DNA of 64,000 bases from Erigeron canadensis (GCF_010389155.1 NC_057764.1:40432275-40496274), one strand, 5' to 3'. Positions 1 through 12,690 are shown, numbered from the stretch's first letter. Numbers and translations are program-made. The notes: generated by a model not told the origin, from the sequence alone.

Positions 1-112
1 ATACATGTTTAATTTTTTCTTTTCTACAGATGTTGCAACATTAAATTTTCAGTTTTAACTTTTAACTATTTAAAATAGACTTAAATGGTTGTGCTTGATA
101 TTATATTTGAGT

Positions 113-540
113 GCTACTATAGATACTAACATACACCGTCAACGGTTCATAAAAACACATCTAAAACGTCCCGTTCTATGAAAAATGCCGCATTTATCGT
201 CTCGTTTTATATAAAACGTCGCGTTTGGCCGGTGTGTAAAATAATAAAAGCTACAAGGAGGATTAAACGTGGTTTGGCACACATGTTAGTTATTCTCCTG
301 TTTTAGGTATCGTTTTACATAAAACGTTACGTATTAGGTTAAACGGTACCTAAAATGGGGGAATGATTGACATATGTGTCAGACCACGTGTAATTCTTCT
401 TATAGTTTTTACTATCTACACACTGGTCTAACGCGACATTTTATAAAAAAACGAGGCGATAAATGAGACGTTTTATATAAAATGGGATGTTTTGGATGTG
501 TTTCTGGGAACAATTAATGAGTGTAGATAGTCGCTTTCTA
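113..540. mobile_element. Foldback (long palindromic) MITE-like element, about 430 bp
   Basis: The two halves are imperfect reverse complements over about 200 bp each, meeting near 320-330. The left arm (about 123-325) and the inverted right arm (about 330-536) share blocks such as AAAACGT, TTATCG(T/C)CTCGTTTT, ACGTGGT(T/C)TG and TTTTAGGTA. Such a structure can fold into one long hairpin, which is characteristic of foldback or MITE-type elements. There is no coding capacity and I could not define a target duplication. The superfamily is unknown. Confidence 0.7.
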
Positions 541-1469
541 TATATATCAACGATAGTATATTAATGATATATAACTAACACTAGTAAGCATTTTTAAAAT
601 TAGACATATGTCTACGATACGAGGACAATGATGGTAGCAGCAGTTGCATTGAGGAGGCGGCGATGGGTGGTGGTGGCAACTAGTAGTTGTGGTGTCGGAG
701 AGTAACATAAGTTATTAATATAAAAGTAATTGATGTAAAATGATGTGATGTATTTATTTTAAGTGTTATTAGATAGAACTTGTAAATTATTCACTAGGAG
801 TATTTGTTTTTATAGGGTAAGGTTCACTTGAGAACCATTCACATATGAATATAATTAATAGTAAACATAACTTTATCCGTTCATATATGCATAAATATGT
901 TCATATAGAGAATTCACATATGAACATCAAGTTATAATATAAAGGTTCTTATAGTTCCTGCAATTCAAATGGCTCTTACATGAACTTTTTCTTGTTTTTA
1001 TATATATAAGTTTGATAGGGTTAAGTGTTGATATTATAGAGTTTTTTATGGGTTTTTTTTTTTAACGACGTGTTAATTGGTTAGTTTTTTGAACCCTAAC
1101 AGTGACATCCAAGTAGACAGTATGCTAGCAGTTGGAACTTGAAGAGACGAACAAGTGGTTATTATAGAGTTGTTTTTGACATTTCAAAATCTGAATGGTT
1201 GATAAAAAAGAAGGGATATTTTTATTTTTTATTTTTAAATGACAATACATGTTATCTTTAAGTTTCATTAATTTGAGTTACATTATCACTTCATTTCTTA
1301 CTTTTGTATTTTTTTTTTCTCCATCCTCTAGAAAAACTTAAAAATACAGACTATCTTTTAGTTTTTCATGCTATAGAAAAACAAAAAATGTTGAATGAAT
1401 AGTGATAGGATTGTAATATATAAAGGTGGTATAACCTTTTTTTGGTTTCGAATAATGGAGCTTTTGCAA
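541..1469. other. Non-coding AT-rich stretch
   Basis: No gene is recognisable. The segment 600-800 contains a GGTGGTGGTGG-like low-complexity patch of the kind found inside the Helitron-like copies elsewhere in the window. The rest is unclassified AT-rich DNA. Confidence 0.5.
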
Positions 1470-2095
1470 TTGTGGATCTTTTTGAGTTGGGTCGATTGCA
1501 AGGAATGTTATCCCATGGAATGCTCGAGATTTCTGGAATTGGAAGTATGACGGGTCTATTTATTTTCTAGTGACAAATATTAAGGCTAGGATAATAGGAT
1601 ATGTTCGTTTGGGTGGGAACTTCAACATGACCAAATCTAGTGAACCCCGGGGTCTAAGAAAATTAATGTGATGGTTTTGTAGGCGCATATATTAGTCACA
1701 AAAAGGGACTTGCTGAGGAAAATCAAAATTTATTCGAGTCTTGTGGTGAAAACGTGGAGACCATGAGGTATGTTTTAAACACGTGTCAGTTTTTACAACC
1801 GAGTAGAAAGGAATTCGACGGTGGTGTCATACTTCATCACTTTATGCATTTGGGATTCATAATTTGTGGAAGTTTCACCAGCTTCATCTGGTCTCAACAA
1901 GGGGAAAGAAGGCCGTTAACCTGATAGTTCTGGTATCTCTATGGAGTATTTGGAGGGCTATGAATGATGTGGTTTTCAACGGTGCGCAACTAAGGCTAAT
2001 GAAGATAATGAGGAAATTAAGACTCAATCTTAATTACTTTCAGATAAGTAGTGGGTCGAAGATTTCTGGCCGGGTTACACAATTTTAGAAATCTA
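1470..2095 (+). pseudogene. Decayed LINE 3' end (zf-RVT region of a non-LTR reverse transcriptase)
   Basis: Scattered frames match the C-terminal part of plant non-LTR (L1-type) polyproteins. Around 1525-1560 there is a WNW-type motif. At about 1735-1800 a C..C..(E)T...(H/Y)..L..C pattern resembles the zf-RVT zinc-binding module. A 74-residue open stretch (1864-2088) carries the terminal GKKA.NLI.LVSLWSIW.A.N..VFNG motif that closes many plant LINE proteins. The frame changes several times and stops interrupt it, so this is an inactive relic. Assignment rests on motif memory. Confidence 0.7.
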
Positions 2096-2682
2096 ATGGA
2101 GTAACCTGTATTTCTTAATAACTTGTTATCTTTGACACTGTGTGCGTGTCTTTATTTTGCTAAAAGTGAATATTAAGTAGCATTATTTGTGATAAGTTAG
2201 TTACCAACCATCTCGGTAATATTCATATCAATAAAATTGTTTTGTTGTTTTTTAAAATACAAATTGTTTTAAAATCCCTTCAATATTTTTTCTTTTTTTC
2301 CTTCAAAAACATGAAAACATAAAGAAGGTGACTTGCGTCATGTAATGCCACCTCACTTAGCTAAAAGGAAACCCACTGAAAATGAGAGAGTGAGGCTATC
2401 CAGTTGGGTGGGCGGCAACCTATTGGGATAATATTAAAGTGTATTTATGAGAGAGAGAAAAAAAAAGAGAGAGAAAGGCTTGAGAGAGTGTGATTGCACT
2501 CTCAACGATCCATACAAATGGTGGTTTGATTTTTTTTAGGGGATAGCAACATAGGGGTGGTATGTTAGGCGACTTGGAGCAAAAAAAAACATGTGAACTA
2601 GGGATGGAATCGTCCCATTCCCTTTAGCTAAATGTAATGTATTAACATAGTGAACCACTATAAACTAATAAGTAATTAGAAA
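2096..2682. other. Non-coding spacer
   Basis: AT-rich DNA with GAGA and poly-A patches (2445-2480). It may include the 3' untranslated part of the LINE relic at its left edge. No gene seen. Confidence 0.5.
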
Positions 2683-2870
2683 AGTAAGAGTTGCCACGAG
2701 AGCTTGAATTTGTGAAGATCCCAGGTTCAAGTATGTGGTGCAAGATTTCCTCCTAATATGTTATTGTACGTTTGAGTGGACTATTAGAGTTTTTCTCTTA
2801 GTCGGTATTTGATGAGAGGGTTTTCTAGCATAGACCTGCTTAAAGAATATATATAGTCTAAACATTTTGT
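2683..2870 (+). mobile_element. Possible tRNA-derived SINE fragment
   Basis: The segment contains CCCAGGTTCAAGTATG (about 2720-2735), which resembles a polymerase III B box. Downstream is a moderately GC-richer tail unlike its AT-rich surroundings. No clear target duplication was found, so the call is tentative. Confidence 0.4.
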
Positions 2871-2898
2871 TGTGATATTTGATCTGTGTATGTAAAAA

Positions 2899-3390
2899 CT
2901 AGTTTGGTGCCCGCGCAATGCAGCGACGGTAACAACGACAGTAATGGTGTGGTTATTAACGTAAGAGTAATTTCATTGCGCTTGGAGATGTGATGAATTG
3001 TTGCGTGAGATATGAAAGGGGGGAGGGGGGAGACGAATTTTGAGTTAAAGTTTTTGCTATGTGTTTCTACGTGAGAGAGATAGAAGTTGAATTTTTTTTA
3101 AGGGTATTTTAGTCACAGTCTATAAAATGAAAATAAATATGTATCGCGATGGAGGGTAAATGTGTTATTTCAGATTCTTAAAGTTAAAGAGAGGGAGAGA
3201 AAGTTTGTTTTATAAAATAGAATAACAATTATAGAAAAGCTAAGTTTTTTGGTATTATTCGAATAATTATAGGAGTCTGAATGTTACTTAAGTTCGAACG
3301 AATGGTGTCGTGATCAAAAAGGATAGTCCCGTGTCTTTGTAATTTTAATGTACGCCTCTAATTGATTATATATATATATATATATATATA
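2899..3390 (-). mobile_element. Helitron-like 3' terminus and body (non-autonomous)
   Basis: Read on the minus strand, the element ends in CTAG (2902-2899) followed by T, preceded by the conserved block GCGCGGGCACCAAA. This matches the Helitron rule of a CTRR end inserted before a T, with a short GC-rich hairpin-like block upstream. Related termini occur at 6549, 19715 and 57843. The 5' end is not resolved, so the right boundary is arbitrary. Confidence 0.5.
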
Positions 3391-4366
3391 TTAGATTTAA
3401 TACCCGTGCGATGTACGGATTGTTTGTGTATATAGAATAATAAGTCGTTTTAGTTACATGTAGCTATGTTGCTATTGATATTGGTATATCAACAAAATTT
3501 AATAAATATGTTTTGTTAGAATTATTTACAACGTAAAACAAATGGAACGTATTGTTTCCTAACTATATGCTAATTAACTTTCATACTATAGATTGATTTA
3601 ACTAACCAAACCTATAAAAGAAGATCCAATTATTTAGTATCATCTATATATTTATTCTATAAAAATATATTATTGGAAACACAATATAATTTATGGAAAT
3701 AAAAAGGATAAATAACATATATACATATAAACAATACTTAGTGTTTCGTATCATAATTATAACAACTATGCAGATAAATGAAGAATTGTTAGTTCAAATA
3801 GAATAGACATCATAAATTTAAGTATAATAATTTAATAAAAAAAAATAACAAAAGGAACAAATTTAATAAAACTAAAACATGACAGATACATGTAATTAAA
3901 AGTGTATAGCATCTTGCCTTTCAAAAAAAGGAGAAGGATGTCACCTGTAAACGTTTTAAATGTGACAATTGTTATACGTCGACTACAAAAACCCAGTGTA
4001 CTAAAAATCCCTAATGTGTTGCGGCATATATATGCATTTATAATAAACTTCAAACGCATATATATGCATTCCTATAATAATTCAAATTAATGGTATGGTA
4101 AAGGGTATATGTAAATTGGATAACTTAAATTTCTTTTCCAACATAAATTGAAATTTCAATTCGTTTGAAGTCTATTATTTTAAATAATTAATGATATTTT
4201 TTAATAATTAAAAACAATATAAATATAATGATAATTTGATTAGTATACAAGAAAGATACAAATTAGGATATAAGCTAAAAAAGACACATATCGTTTAAAT
4301 ATTATATCACGTGTCGATTAAAGAACACTACAATCTTGTTTTAGTTTATTGGTATATATATATATA
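3391..4366 (-). mobile_element. Helitron-like element, 3' terminus at 3391
   Basis: On the minus strand the end reads CCGTACATCGCACGGG (hairpin) followed by about 10 nt and CTAA, then T inside a (TA)n tract. CTAA satisfies CTRR. The body (3400-4350) is very AT-rich and non-coding. The 5' end is not identified; the next Helitron begins at 4367. Confidence 0.6.
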
Positions 4367-4863
4367 CTAGGTCTTTTACCCGCACGATGTGCGGCTATTT
4401 AAAATAACCTACGTAAAAAGAATAAAAATGAACATGAACTAATATATAATAATACATTAAAGCATATAAATTTTTTGAGAAATATAATGATGTATAAAGC
4501 ACATAAAAATTAATAACCCAATTACTTTTCATATTAAAAGTCGAAAAGAATTTGAAGATGAAATCAAAAATCAACTTTAAAAAAAAAATATATGACAATA
4601 GTGTGATGTGTCGACACAATTATGTAATCTATATATGAAACTAATGTTGGTTTTTAGGAAACAAAATCAATTTTATTAATTTCATAATTTTATTTTTTAC
4701 ATACCAATATATATTTAATATTTTTATTGCATAAATAAATATTGTGGAAAATTATAGAGATGACACATAGGATAAAATCCTATATGGCAAATTTTAAAAA
4801 TAATTTTAAATTAAAGAGGGTTTTAAAAAATTAGGATTCCTACTATTTTAATATTTATATAGA
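4367..4863 (-). mobile_element. Non-autonomous Helitron, 497 bp
   Basis: This is the clearest small Helitron in the window. On the minus strand it starts with TC after an A (4863/4864), has the 5' block TCTATATAAATATTAAAA, and ends with hairpin CCGCACATCGTGCGGG, about 10 nt, then CTAG before T (4367). The same 5' and 3' ends recur in the copies at 21327 and 22642. It has no coding capacity, so it needs an autonomous Helitron elsewhere. Confidence 0.75.
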
Positions 4864-6548
4864 TATTATTTTTAAGTATCTTATGAATTAATTTTCAAAA
4901 AAAGTATCTTATGAATTAATGAAATACCAGCTTAGCCTTAAAAAGGAACAAAAGAAAAAGAGACAGAGATGGAAAGAAAAGAAAAAGGTAAACTTTTAGG
5001 GAGATGATGAGATTCATGAGATGATTAGCTGATGCTTTATATGTATTCCTGACTAAACATTGACTGCCTCCTTTCCCCTTTTCATACCACGCACGTCCCA
5101 AGTCAAACGCGCTTTAAATTACCAAACTTGTATACCATGAAAATCTACCCATAAACTAAAATATGAATAACATATTATTTAAATGATATGTGACGTAATT
5201 TTTGATGGATACGTGTCTTTTTCATCTATTAATTTTGTTAAATTAACTTTTTTTAGTTGTATATAAATTTAATTTCCTTATTAGACTTAGAATTAAACTC
5301 TAGCTCTTGACATATTAATACAAAAAACATTATAACCTAATTTGATTGATCATTTTCTCATTAATAAATTGTTTTTTTTCTTAATTTTTCATCTCCTATT
5401 ACGTATATTAATTATAATAAATTATTAACATAAAGACTTCAAAATTTTGAGTTTACGATCCGAAATCACAAGGTTATTTGCCATCGTCCCGATTTTGATG
5501 TGCTTCTAAAAATTTAACGTAAATCCAAAACTCTAACTAAGCTTATATTATATTTAGCATTACTGTTTATTATAATTTAGCTTCGATAATCGATTTACTT
5601 TAACCATAATTTATTTCATATACATGAATCATGTATGAGTCATATTTGAATATTTTTTATGATATAATCTATATAGCTACCGTATATCGTACGGGTATTA
5701 GGACCAGTATACAAATACAAGTCCAAGTATAAAAAAAATTATACTAAAACACCCCTTCCAAAAAACTACAAGAACAAATTTCTAGTTACGCATTATCGAC
5801 CCCTTTCTCCCGTTTCACTTACTCATTTGTAATTGATACGGTGACACTTCGTATATAGTGGCTTCATTTTATTTAATTATGCGTGTGTAAATCATTGTAT
5901 TCAATTTTATATAAAATTGTTTTACACATACATAAGAACCTTACACGTGTTTAAATTGTATATTTTTGGCAATATATAGGCGTCACTTACACACATGTTA
6001 GACATGTGAAAGTAAGTAAAAGAAGTCAAATCTATAAAAATGTCACCCCGTCACTTACACATGTGTAAGTAAAAGGAGAGAAAGAGAAAGAAAATTTGTG
6101 AATGAGAATCGTTCTATTGGTTTTTTTGAAAAAAAATTGTTCTCATTATAACTCCCGTGTCCTGTACACACACACATGTTATATAGATTGTCTTTTTTTT
6201 CGAATTTTTTTTTTTTCATGATATATGAGAACTCCTAAGTTATGTAGAAAATTCACATATGAAACATTGCAAACATGTATGTAGTTTAAGAAATTTATTT
6301 TCCGAAACCTTCAAACTAGCCTTTTGTGAACCTATGAATAAATTTGTTCAACTTTTTCATTCACACGTGAATAAACAGCTACATACAACGTTTTGAAAAA
6401 AAGTTTCTTCTTTGACATTCATTTTTCAACATTTCACATGTAAATCGAACTTTGAAAATATATGATCCAATATATAATTTAATACTTCTCATATTCTTGC
6501 AAACACAAAAGGCTTTGGAAATGAAACTCTTATATATATATATATATA
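4864..6548. other. Non-coding AT-rich stretch with one more Helitron-like end
   Basis: No gene recognised. At about 5676-5707 a plus-strand hairpin CCGTATATCGTACGGG followed by TATTAGGACCAG resembles a decayed Helitron 3' end in the opposite orientation to the rest. Between 5970 and 6075 there are short palindromes built on CTTACACATGTGTAAG. The remainder is unclassified. Confidence 0.5.
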
Positions 6549-7130
6549 CTAGCATGGTACCCGCGCAAATGCGTCGACAGTGGCGGTAATGTGGCAATGA
6601 TTGGTGGCGGTGGCGACTTATAGAGGTGACGATGACAATGTAGGCTACTGATAAAAATGTAATTAATATAATGATTAGTATAATTATTTTAGGAGCTGAA
6701 GGATTAATGTTGTAATTTATTTCATTAAGGGTATTTTAGGTATATTAGTGGAAATAATTAAGTTAATGAAAAAAGAAGAAAAAGATTTAGAAAAAAGAAT
6801 AAAGATTATTTTAGTAATATTGCATATAGTAACTTTCAACATTATCATAAATAAAATAGGTTATTTCTTTTATATGTAGGTATAAATAAAATGTCTTCAA
6901 CCTTGTACCCCTAATTTGAAGTTAGTCTATCCCTTTCTAATATTGAGTTGCCCACCTGACCATCATAGACAATTTTTAGCCGTGTACAACCCATAATTCG
7001 ATAATTTTGATCTTGAGTTATCGGTCACGTCTCCAATATGATTAATTATATGAAGCATGTAGCGGCTTAAGACTTACTATATCTCCATGACTAGTGACTT
7101 CTTTATATATATATATATTTTTTATAGTAT
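6549..7130 (-). mobile_element. Helitron-like terminus and body
   Basis: On the minus strand the end is GCGCGGGTACCATG followed by CTAG (6552-6549) and T within (TA)n. The adjacent G/T-rich GGTGGCGG block, then TAATATAATGATTAGT and GGTATTTTAGGTATATTA, recurs in the copies near 19715 and 57843. It is non-coding and the 5' boundary is approximate. Confidence 0.5.
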
Positions 7131-8345
7131 GTAAATTTTATTAATTATTATGTAGTTTTCTTGAATATTATTTAAATTTAATTTAACTATTAATGAAACG
7201 TAATGTTTTTATTAAACTGTTTAGTAGAAATCTGGATACAACAAGTAAAAAATAAAATCGGATTAGACATGAGATCGTGATCGTTACTAAAAAGCTATGA
7301 CGAGGGTTGAAAGGATATTTTTAGTGGATGACGAAAAATGGGGAAAATACGTGATCATGATTACCATCCTTTTAAGGGAGTAACATTGTGGAGTTTGTTC
7401 ATTTGGATCCTCTTATTTGTTTGAAAACTAAAGGCTAAATCCTAGCTTTTAATTTTATTTCATCTAATGGCTTAGATCTCACATCAAATTCATTCCCTCC
7501 TTCCTTCCTCTCGTCATTTCTTCCCAGACACACACACACACACACATAACTTTATCTCTGACCGGCGACAGGATCTTGAACCACCGCCATCTCCACCTTT
7601 ATCTCTGACCGGCGACGGCGACCAACTCCTCCTCCTTCTTCTCCGGCGATACAACCGCCGGAAAATGCAACAACTTCGCCGGAAAACTTCAAACGCCAAT
7701 AAAACCTTCGTTCCTTCGAATTAGAACATCACACTTACACCAAAACACTCACAATCACACCACGAACAAACCCTGACCAGAATTTAATCCGATCTATATT
7801 CGCCGGAAAACTTGAAAAACTCACCAGAAAAATTAAAAAACATTATAACTTTGTTGTTTCTTCGAATTAATGCATGAAACTTGTACCAAATCACTCGGAA
7901 ACACATTTCGCACAAAACCTAGCCAATAAACACTGTTTTCGAGCTTGCTGGAAAAATCACAGTGTCGCTGGAAAAATCACAATCCACCATCTCTTGGATT
8001 GCCACCCATCAAATCCATACCATTCCCATATGCGTTCCTTGACGGTCAGTTTAGAACGGATAAGGGCCTCTGGCCCGTTCCGTATCCATCCGGAAACGAA
8101 ATTGATTAGCCGAAGAAATCGCCGGAGAAGATTCGACGGCGTTAGTATCTTATTGATTACCAATCAAGTTTGATTTGGCTTGACCAATCAAATATGATTA
8201 GAAAATGTCGCCGGAGTAATTCACCAGAGTAATTCGCCAGAGTAACCAATCAAGCTTGATTAGCTTGACCAATCAAATATGATTGGACAATGTCGCCGGA
8301 GTAATCCGTCGGAGTAACCAATCATGTTTGATTGGATTTTGATGA
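7131..8345. repeat. Dispersed CGCCGGAAAA repeat with a short tandem array
   Basis: From about 7540 to 7900 the sequence is built of CGCCGG(A/C)AA blocks and contains ATAACTTTGTTGTTTCTTCG, also present twice at 31923-32210, so this is a dispersed repeat. From about 8158 to 8330 there are two and a half copies of a 70-90 bp unit that begins ACCAATCAAG(C/T)TTGATT and ends GTCGCCGGAGTAAT. Open stretches on both strands here are by-products of the low stop density. No gene is recognised. 7131-7540 holds nothing identifiable. Confidence 0.6.
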
Positions 8346-9239
8346 TTGCTTGATCCAAAGGCTTAGATTAGTCCCTTAGTTTCCACCATTTTTAAAGAAT
8401 TCAAGTGAATACAACCCGTAACACTGTATATAAAAGCTTGTTAATTGTTTTGATGTTACTTTTGTTAGGGACTATGGGTTTGTTTGATTCGTTGAATAAT
8501 CTGCTATATTATGGAATTGAAATTTGAATTCAATTTCAAGTATTATTTGGTTGACATAATCGAATTCATTAGTTGTTTGGTTTTTATGTAAATTGAATTG
8601 GATTTTTTCAAATTCCATTAAACTTTAATTCATTTAAGAGATTTCAATTTCATCAAAAACATTATGTAAACGAAATACACTTTTAGGGTTTGGTTTCGAA
8701 GCATTTTAGAAATTTTTTGCAATAAGCTAAAAGTTACAATTAACCATTGAACAAAACCTTTTATAACTAACACTGAGAGTTTATTTTCTTTAAAAGTTAG
8801 AAGTTCTAATCTCTAATACATTATAAAGTATTTGTTTCAACCAAATTTTTTTCAACTAAGTTTTTTTAAAAACCTTATAATGCCCCTAGTATTTGTTCAC
8901 TAATTTAAATATATTTATCGAGAGGTCCTGGGTTCGAGTTTTGTCAAATACAAACTTGAGATAATTAAAGGATTATTAAGCGGTTGAGATTCACCTGGAC
9001 ACTAGTCTAGTTGGAGGATTAGTTGGTACCAAATGGTGCATGGGATCATGGGGGTTCCATCCAATTAATTTTTTTTTCAATAATACCTTATAGGAAATCT
9101 CAGCTACCCATTTTCATTTCCCTCCTCAAATATTAATCACTTTTTTTTCTCTCATCCATAAATCATTTTATTCCTCTAATTCATTCAAAATCTTTTATCC
9201 CAAAACCGTACGTCGGTAAATTATAATAGTTATATAGGT
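8346..9239 (+). other. Non-coding stretch with a possible SINE fragment (8915-9070)
   Basis: The segment GGTCCTGGGTTCGAGTTTTG (8926-8945) looks like a tRNA-type B box, followed by a unique tail and a poly-T/A tract. This suggests a tRNA-derived SINE or a tRNA-primed relic. The remainder is AT-rich without genes. Confidence 0.4.
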
Positions 9240-9440
9240 GTTCTTAAAATTTCACGCTCTTTCATTAGAGAGTCATTCGATATAATTTCGACGAATTTTT
9301 AAATCCAGGGGGCGGAGCCCGTACAGTTAAGGCATTTGGCTATCATACTCTACGACTTATCACCTCATATGACTTATCACACTATATGACCTATGATCAC
9401 CCCCGTCATCTCACCGTCGCAACACGCGAATATTTTCACT
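9240..9440 (-). repeat. Dispersed repeat, inverted relative to 40826-41209
   Basis: The segment contains, in reverse complement, the same landmarks as the 192-bp tandem repeat downstream of the DGK gene: AGCCAAATGCCTTA, GGGCTCCGCCC, AAATTCGTCGAAA and AAATTTTAAGAACACC. It is a single dispersed copy of that family. No coding capacity. Confidence 0.65.
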
Positions 9441-10879
9441 TGTTAGAAAATATATATACTCTAAATTGTGATACTTGTGAATATGAACAAGTTATATATA
9501 CTCTTTTTTTCGTAGTTGACTTATAGTTTTTGTATTAAAATCTAATAACACTTGACTTAACGATAAAAACTATATAGAAAATGGATAACTCACGTCACAA
9601 ACTTATTTTATTATGTCCGGCCATCAGTGTCGTTGATTATTAGTCAGGCTTATTTAAGCATATTTTAATTACTTATGATGAATTAGATTAAGAAATTAAT
9701 GGATCAAACGTTGGATATTCCTTTTCCCTTTTCCAAGTAGAAGGGGAATGCTACAAGACTAGAGTACCAAATTTGGTCAAAAGAAAGTTTATACTATTCC
9801 ACTTTACATATCATGGCCTAATGGGAATTGAAAATTAAGTGAAGGATGATAGTTGGAAACAAGTCATGATATGATGATGTCTATATATGTTATTGTTTGT
9901 TACTCGTGATTCTTATTGTAGTGTAATATAAGTAAAGTATTAACATATAAACTTTTGAAATGTATGTTTTTAGATTTTATAATATTTTTATATTGATTTG
10001 AATGACAAAAAAAACTTTATTTTACTAAATATACAACTTATTTTTTGTATGAGTGAAAGGAAAAACATAATTTCAATAGGTGATTTATTTTGAGCGTTTT
10101 TATTGGACAAGAGTGGCAATGACTAGGATTAATTTCTTGAACATATAATTATGCCGATATGCATAAAGCATTTAATTACCTAAATAAACATCTCGGAAAA
10201 CTATATTGTTATTTTGTAATATTAGCTGACTGTATTACTTGTGCGTGGATAGTATATTATTATAGTATATCATAGTATTCGATATTTGAAATATCTAAAC
10301 CGGTAGCAAATTAAGAAGTGACCAAACAATAGCGATATCCCACGTATCGCGGTCTTGGGAATAGCTAATTCACTTCGACGGACTAGTCGGCTACGTTAAA
10401 AACAAAGTTGGATGGATATGTGATTCTCGTTTAACTTTAGAAAATGCGTGTCAAATGTATCAGATCCAATAACGTAAGGTTGGACGTCATATAGTTTGGG
10501 TATGACCATGTATATGTCACTTTTACAACTGTTACATGTTATCAATGTTGTGTTTTACATATAGATCATCCTTAGGATTTTATATAGTTGAATTTTAAGA
10601 TGTCAGTACGACTATAGTCAAACCAAATGAATACGTACGAGATTTTTTTCATTTTCGGCTGTTCTAAACCAAACGAAGTTGAATTTCTAGCATCGTGTCT
10701 CTATCTACGCCGCCGGCTACTGCTATAAACCTTGATGAAGAGTTTTGTTCGGACGTGACTTGATTATGTAGGGCTGGATCATGAAAACTCATGGAGTTAT
10801 AAAGACCCATCTGGGAATGTTCAAGGCCCGTTCTCTCTCGCGCAACTACATAAGTGGAAAAGTCATTTTCCAAGCGATT
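9441..10879. other. Non-coding stretch
   Basis: No gene recognised. A 69-residue open frame on the minus strand (10873-10664) has no motif I know and no splice context. The rest is AT-rich. Confidence 0.45.
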
Positions 10880-11212
10880 TTAAGATTTGGAGATACTATG
10901 GTAGCGTAAAGGAAACTATTCTCCTACATAGTGCCTTAGCGAGACGATTAAATGATGTCAGTTAGATCTCTTTGCATTTGTAGTATGATGCAACGGGTAT
11001 TCGGCTTCATCCGTGGGAGGTCATCTCTTTTTCGTTGCACTTGGATCTCTTTTTTGATTTTAGTAGTCCTCGCTATGTTGTGTGTTTGTCTTATATCATT
11101 TAGATTATTTTCCTTTCCTATTTTCATCTAATTGGATCGTGTCTTGTACTTAATTGCTAGTTTCTTACTAGCATTTTTTAATAAAATTTTAAATGCCGTT
11201 CAAAAAAAAAAT
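10880..11212 (+). mobile_element. Probable LINE 3' untranslated end with poly-A
   Basis: The segment ends with TAATAAAATTTTAAATGCCG, TTC and a poly-A run (11201-11210). This resembles plant LINE 3' ends and recurs in short form at 31292, 46469 and 47344. No coding part of the LINE is clear upstream. Assignment is by the tail only. Confidence 0.4.
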
Positions 11213-11419
11213 CCCACTTTAACAAACTGTTTACAAACTGATAAAATAACATAAAATTGTGTTTATGATCGTTTATCAAGGAAATTATCTCATGTTTGTT
11301 TGTGTTCATAAATGAAATATTCATAAACACAAACAAACGAATTAACACAAACGGATGAATACAATAAAACACTAATAAACAAACATATATAATTATACCT
11401 TTAGAATTCAAATTCGATG
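11213..11419. other. Low-complexity AT-rich segment
   Basis: Contains repeated AACAAAC/TTTGTTTG-type words and their inversions. No gene seen. Confidence 0.4.
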
Positions 11420-11611
11420 TTAAAAAATATCATCGCCAAAAACTTTCTATCAAACATTTCTAGTTATGATTCTAATATTAAACATTTATTTAATAAAAAA
11501 AGTGAGATTAATACCAAAATTAAAAAATATCATCGCCAAAACTTTCTATCAAACATTTCTAATTATGATTCTAATATTAAAAATTCATTTATTAAAAAAA
11601 TGAGATTATAA
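11420..11611. repeat. Tandem duplication, about 100-bp unit, two copies
   Basis: Units at 11420-11519 and 11520-11611 both start TTAAAAAATATCATCGCC and continue through CTTTCTATCAAACATTTCTA and GATTCTAATATTAAA, with a few substitutions and small indels. The open frame that spans them is a consequence of the duplication and not a gene. Confidence 0.8.
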
Positions 11612-12104
11612 TAACAAAAAGTCGTTTCCAAAATAGGAGTTGATATTTGTAACCCAACAATAAATAAATTTACCACAATTGTACATTACATGTTTATACA
11701 GTACGCTGTAAGGCTTGTATATTGGGTACATCCATCAATTCATGTGGTACGTTTATCATTTCCCTTCCAAAATACATGTTTCAAAGTATCGATGATTAGG
11801 TATTAATTATATACATAATATATATATGTATACATAATATATATATATATGTATGTATATTAATTTACAAATAACAAACATAAGTACATGAATGTTCACG
11901 AACATAAACGAATGAATGTTCATGAACAAAGAATCGAGCGTTCATCAACATAAATGAACGTACGAAAGTACACTCATGTTCACTGATTTAACTAACCGAA
12001 TATATTAATATGTTCATGGTTGTTCATTTAATTAAATGAACGAACGCAAACGAACCTTTCACCACGTAGTTCAAGAATGGTTCGTTAAATGTCCAGTTTG
12101 TTTC
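11612..12104. other. Non-coding stretch with TA-rich microsatellite
   Basis: An imperfect (TA)n/(GTATA)n tract lies at 11811-11860, followed by repeated CATGAATGTTCA/GAACATAAA words (11880-12060) that form short local inverted repeats. No gene seen. Confidence 0.5.
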
Positions 12105-12161
12105 CGACAGATTGTTTCCGTCGGAAAAAATCTGTCGGTATTTTGCAGTTTTGTAGTAGTG
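12105..12161 (-). mobile_element. Isolated CACTA-type terminus
   Basis: On the minus strand the sequence begins CACTACTACAAAACTGCAAA and continues into a CCGACAGATT..AATCTGTCGG inverted-repeat block. CACTA elements begin with CACTA and carry such subterminal repeats. No partner terminus was found, so it is a fragment or solo end. Confidence 0.55.
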
Positions 12162-12498
12162 TCTGTCAATTCATATTATTTTTCATGTAAATAATGATTG
12201 TAAAGAAAAATGTAAAAGGTTAAAGGTTTGTTGGAATAAAGAGGCGGGGGCGTGAAAAATGGTTAAAAGCCAAATAGTTTGGGTATGAACATCAATGCCT
12301 GCATGGTATTGGACTCTGGTACTAAATAGTCTGCAAAGCCAACGCACGGCTGTTTCTTTTTCACACTTTCCATCTTTTTTCCCTACTTTAATACCCTTCC
12401 TTTTTGATTACCTTTTTTACACATCTAGTTTCAAGTAAAAATGATGATGATGATATCTAAAAAGTTAAACAAATTCTTGAAAGAATTACGTACGCTGA

Positions 12499-12506
12499 TT
12501 ATTTAA
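12499..12506. repeat. Left target-site duplication of the MULE
   Basis: TTATTTAA, identical to 19541-19548. Confidence 0.75.
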
Positions 12507-12690
12507 GGGGACGTGTAGGCCGACCACCCCATATGTAATCCGACCACCCCTTTTGGAGCGACTGTCGCTCCTAAAGGGGTAGTAGGATACGACAACGGGC
12601 GACAGCATACGACAAATGTTATGTACGATTCGAACCTACCACCCCTTTAGGAGCGACAGTCGCTCCTAAAGGGGTAGTAGGTTCAAATCT
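12507..12690. repeat. Left terminal/subterminal repeat of the MULE with two hairpin palindromes
   Basis: Contains two copies of CCGACCACCCC (from 12520 and 12540) and two palindromes centred on 12563 and 12658. The second (12633-12683) has 25-bp arms with one mismatch and a single-base centre, so it can form a strong hairpin. The arms include CCCCTTTAGGAGCGAC and its inversion. These are candidate transposase-binding sites. Confidence 0.75.

Noticed and set aside
7514..8173. Arg-rich open frames on both strands
   Set aside because: They fall within a CGCCGG-type dispersed repeat with few stops; no protein family fits.
8926..8945. A tRNA gene, from GGTCCTGGGTTCGAG
   Set aside because: Only a B-box-like word is present, with no matching arms.
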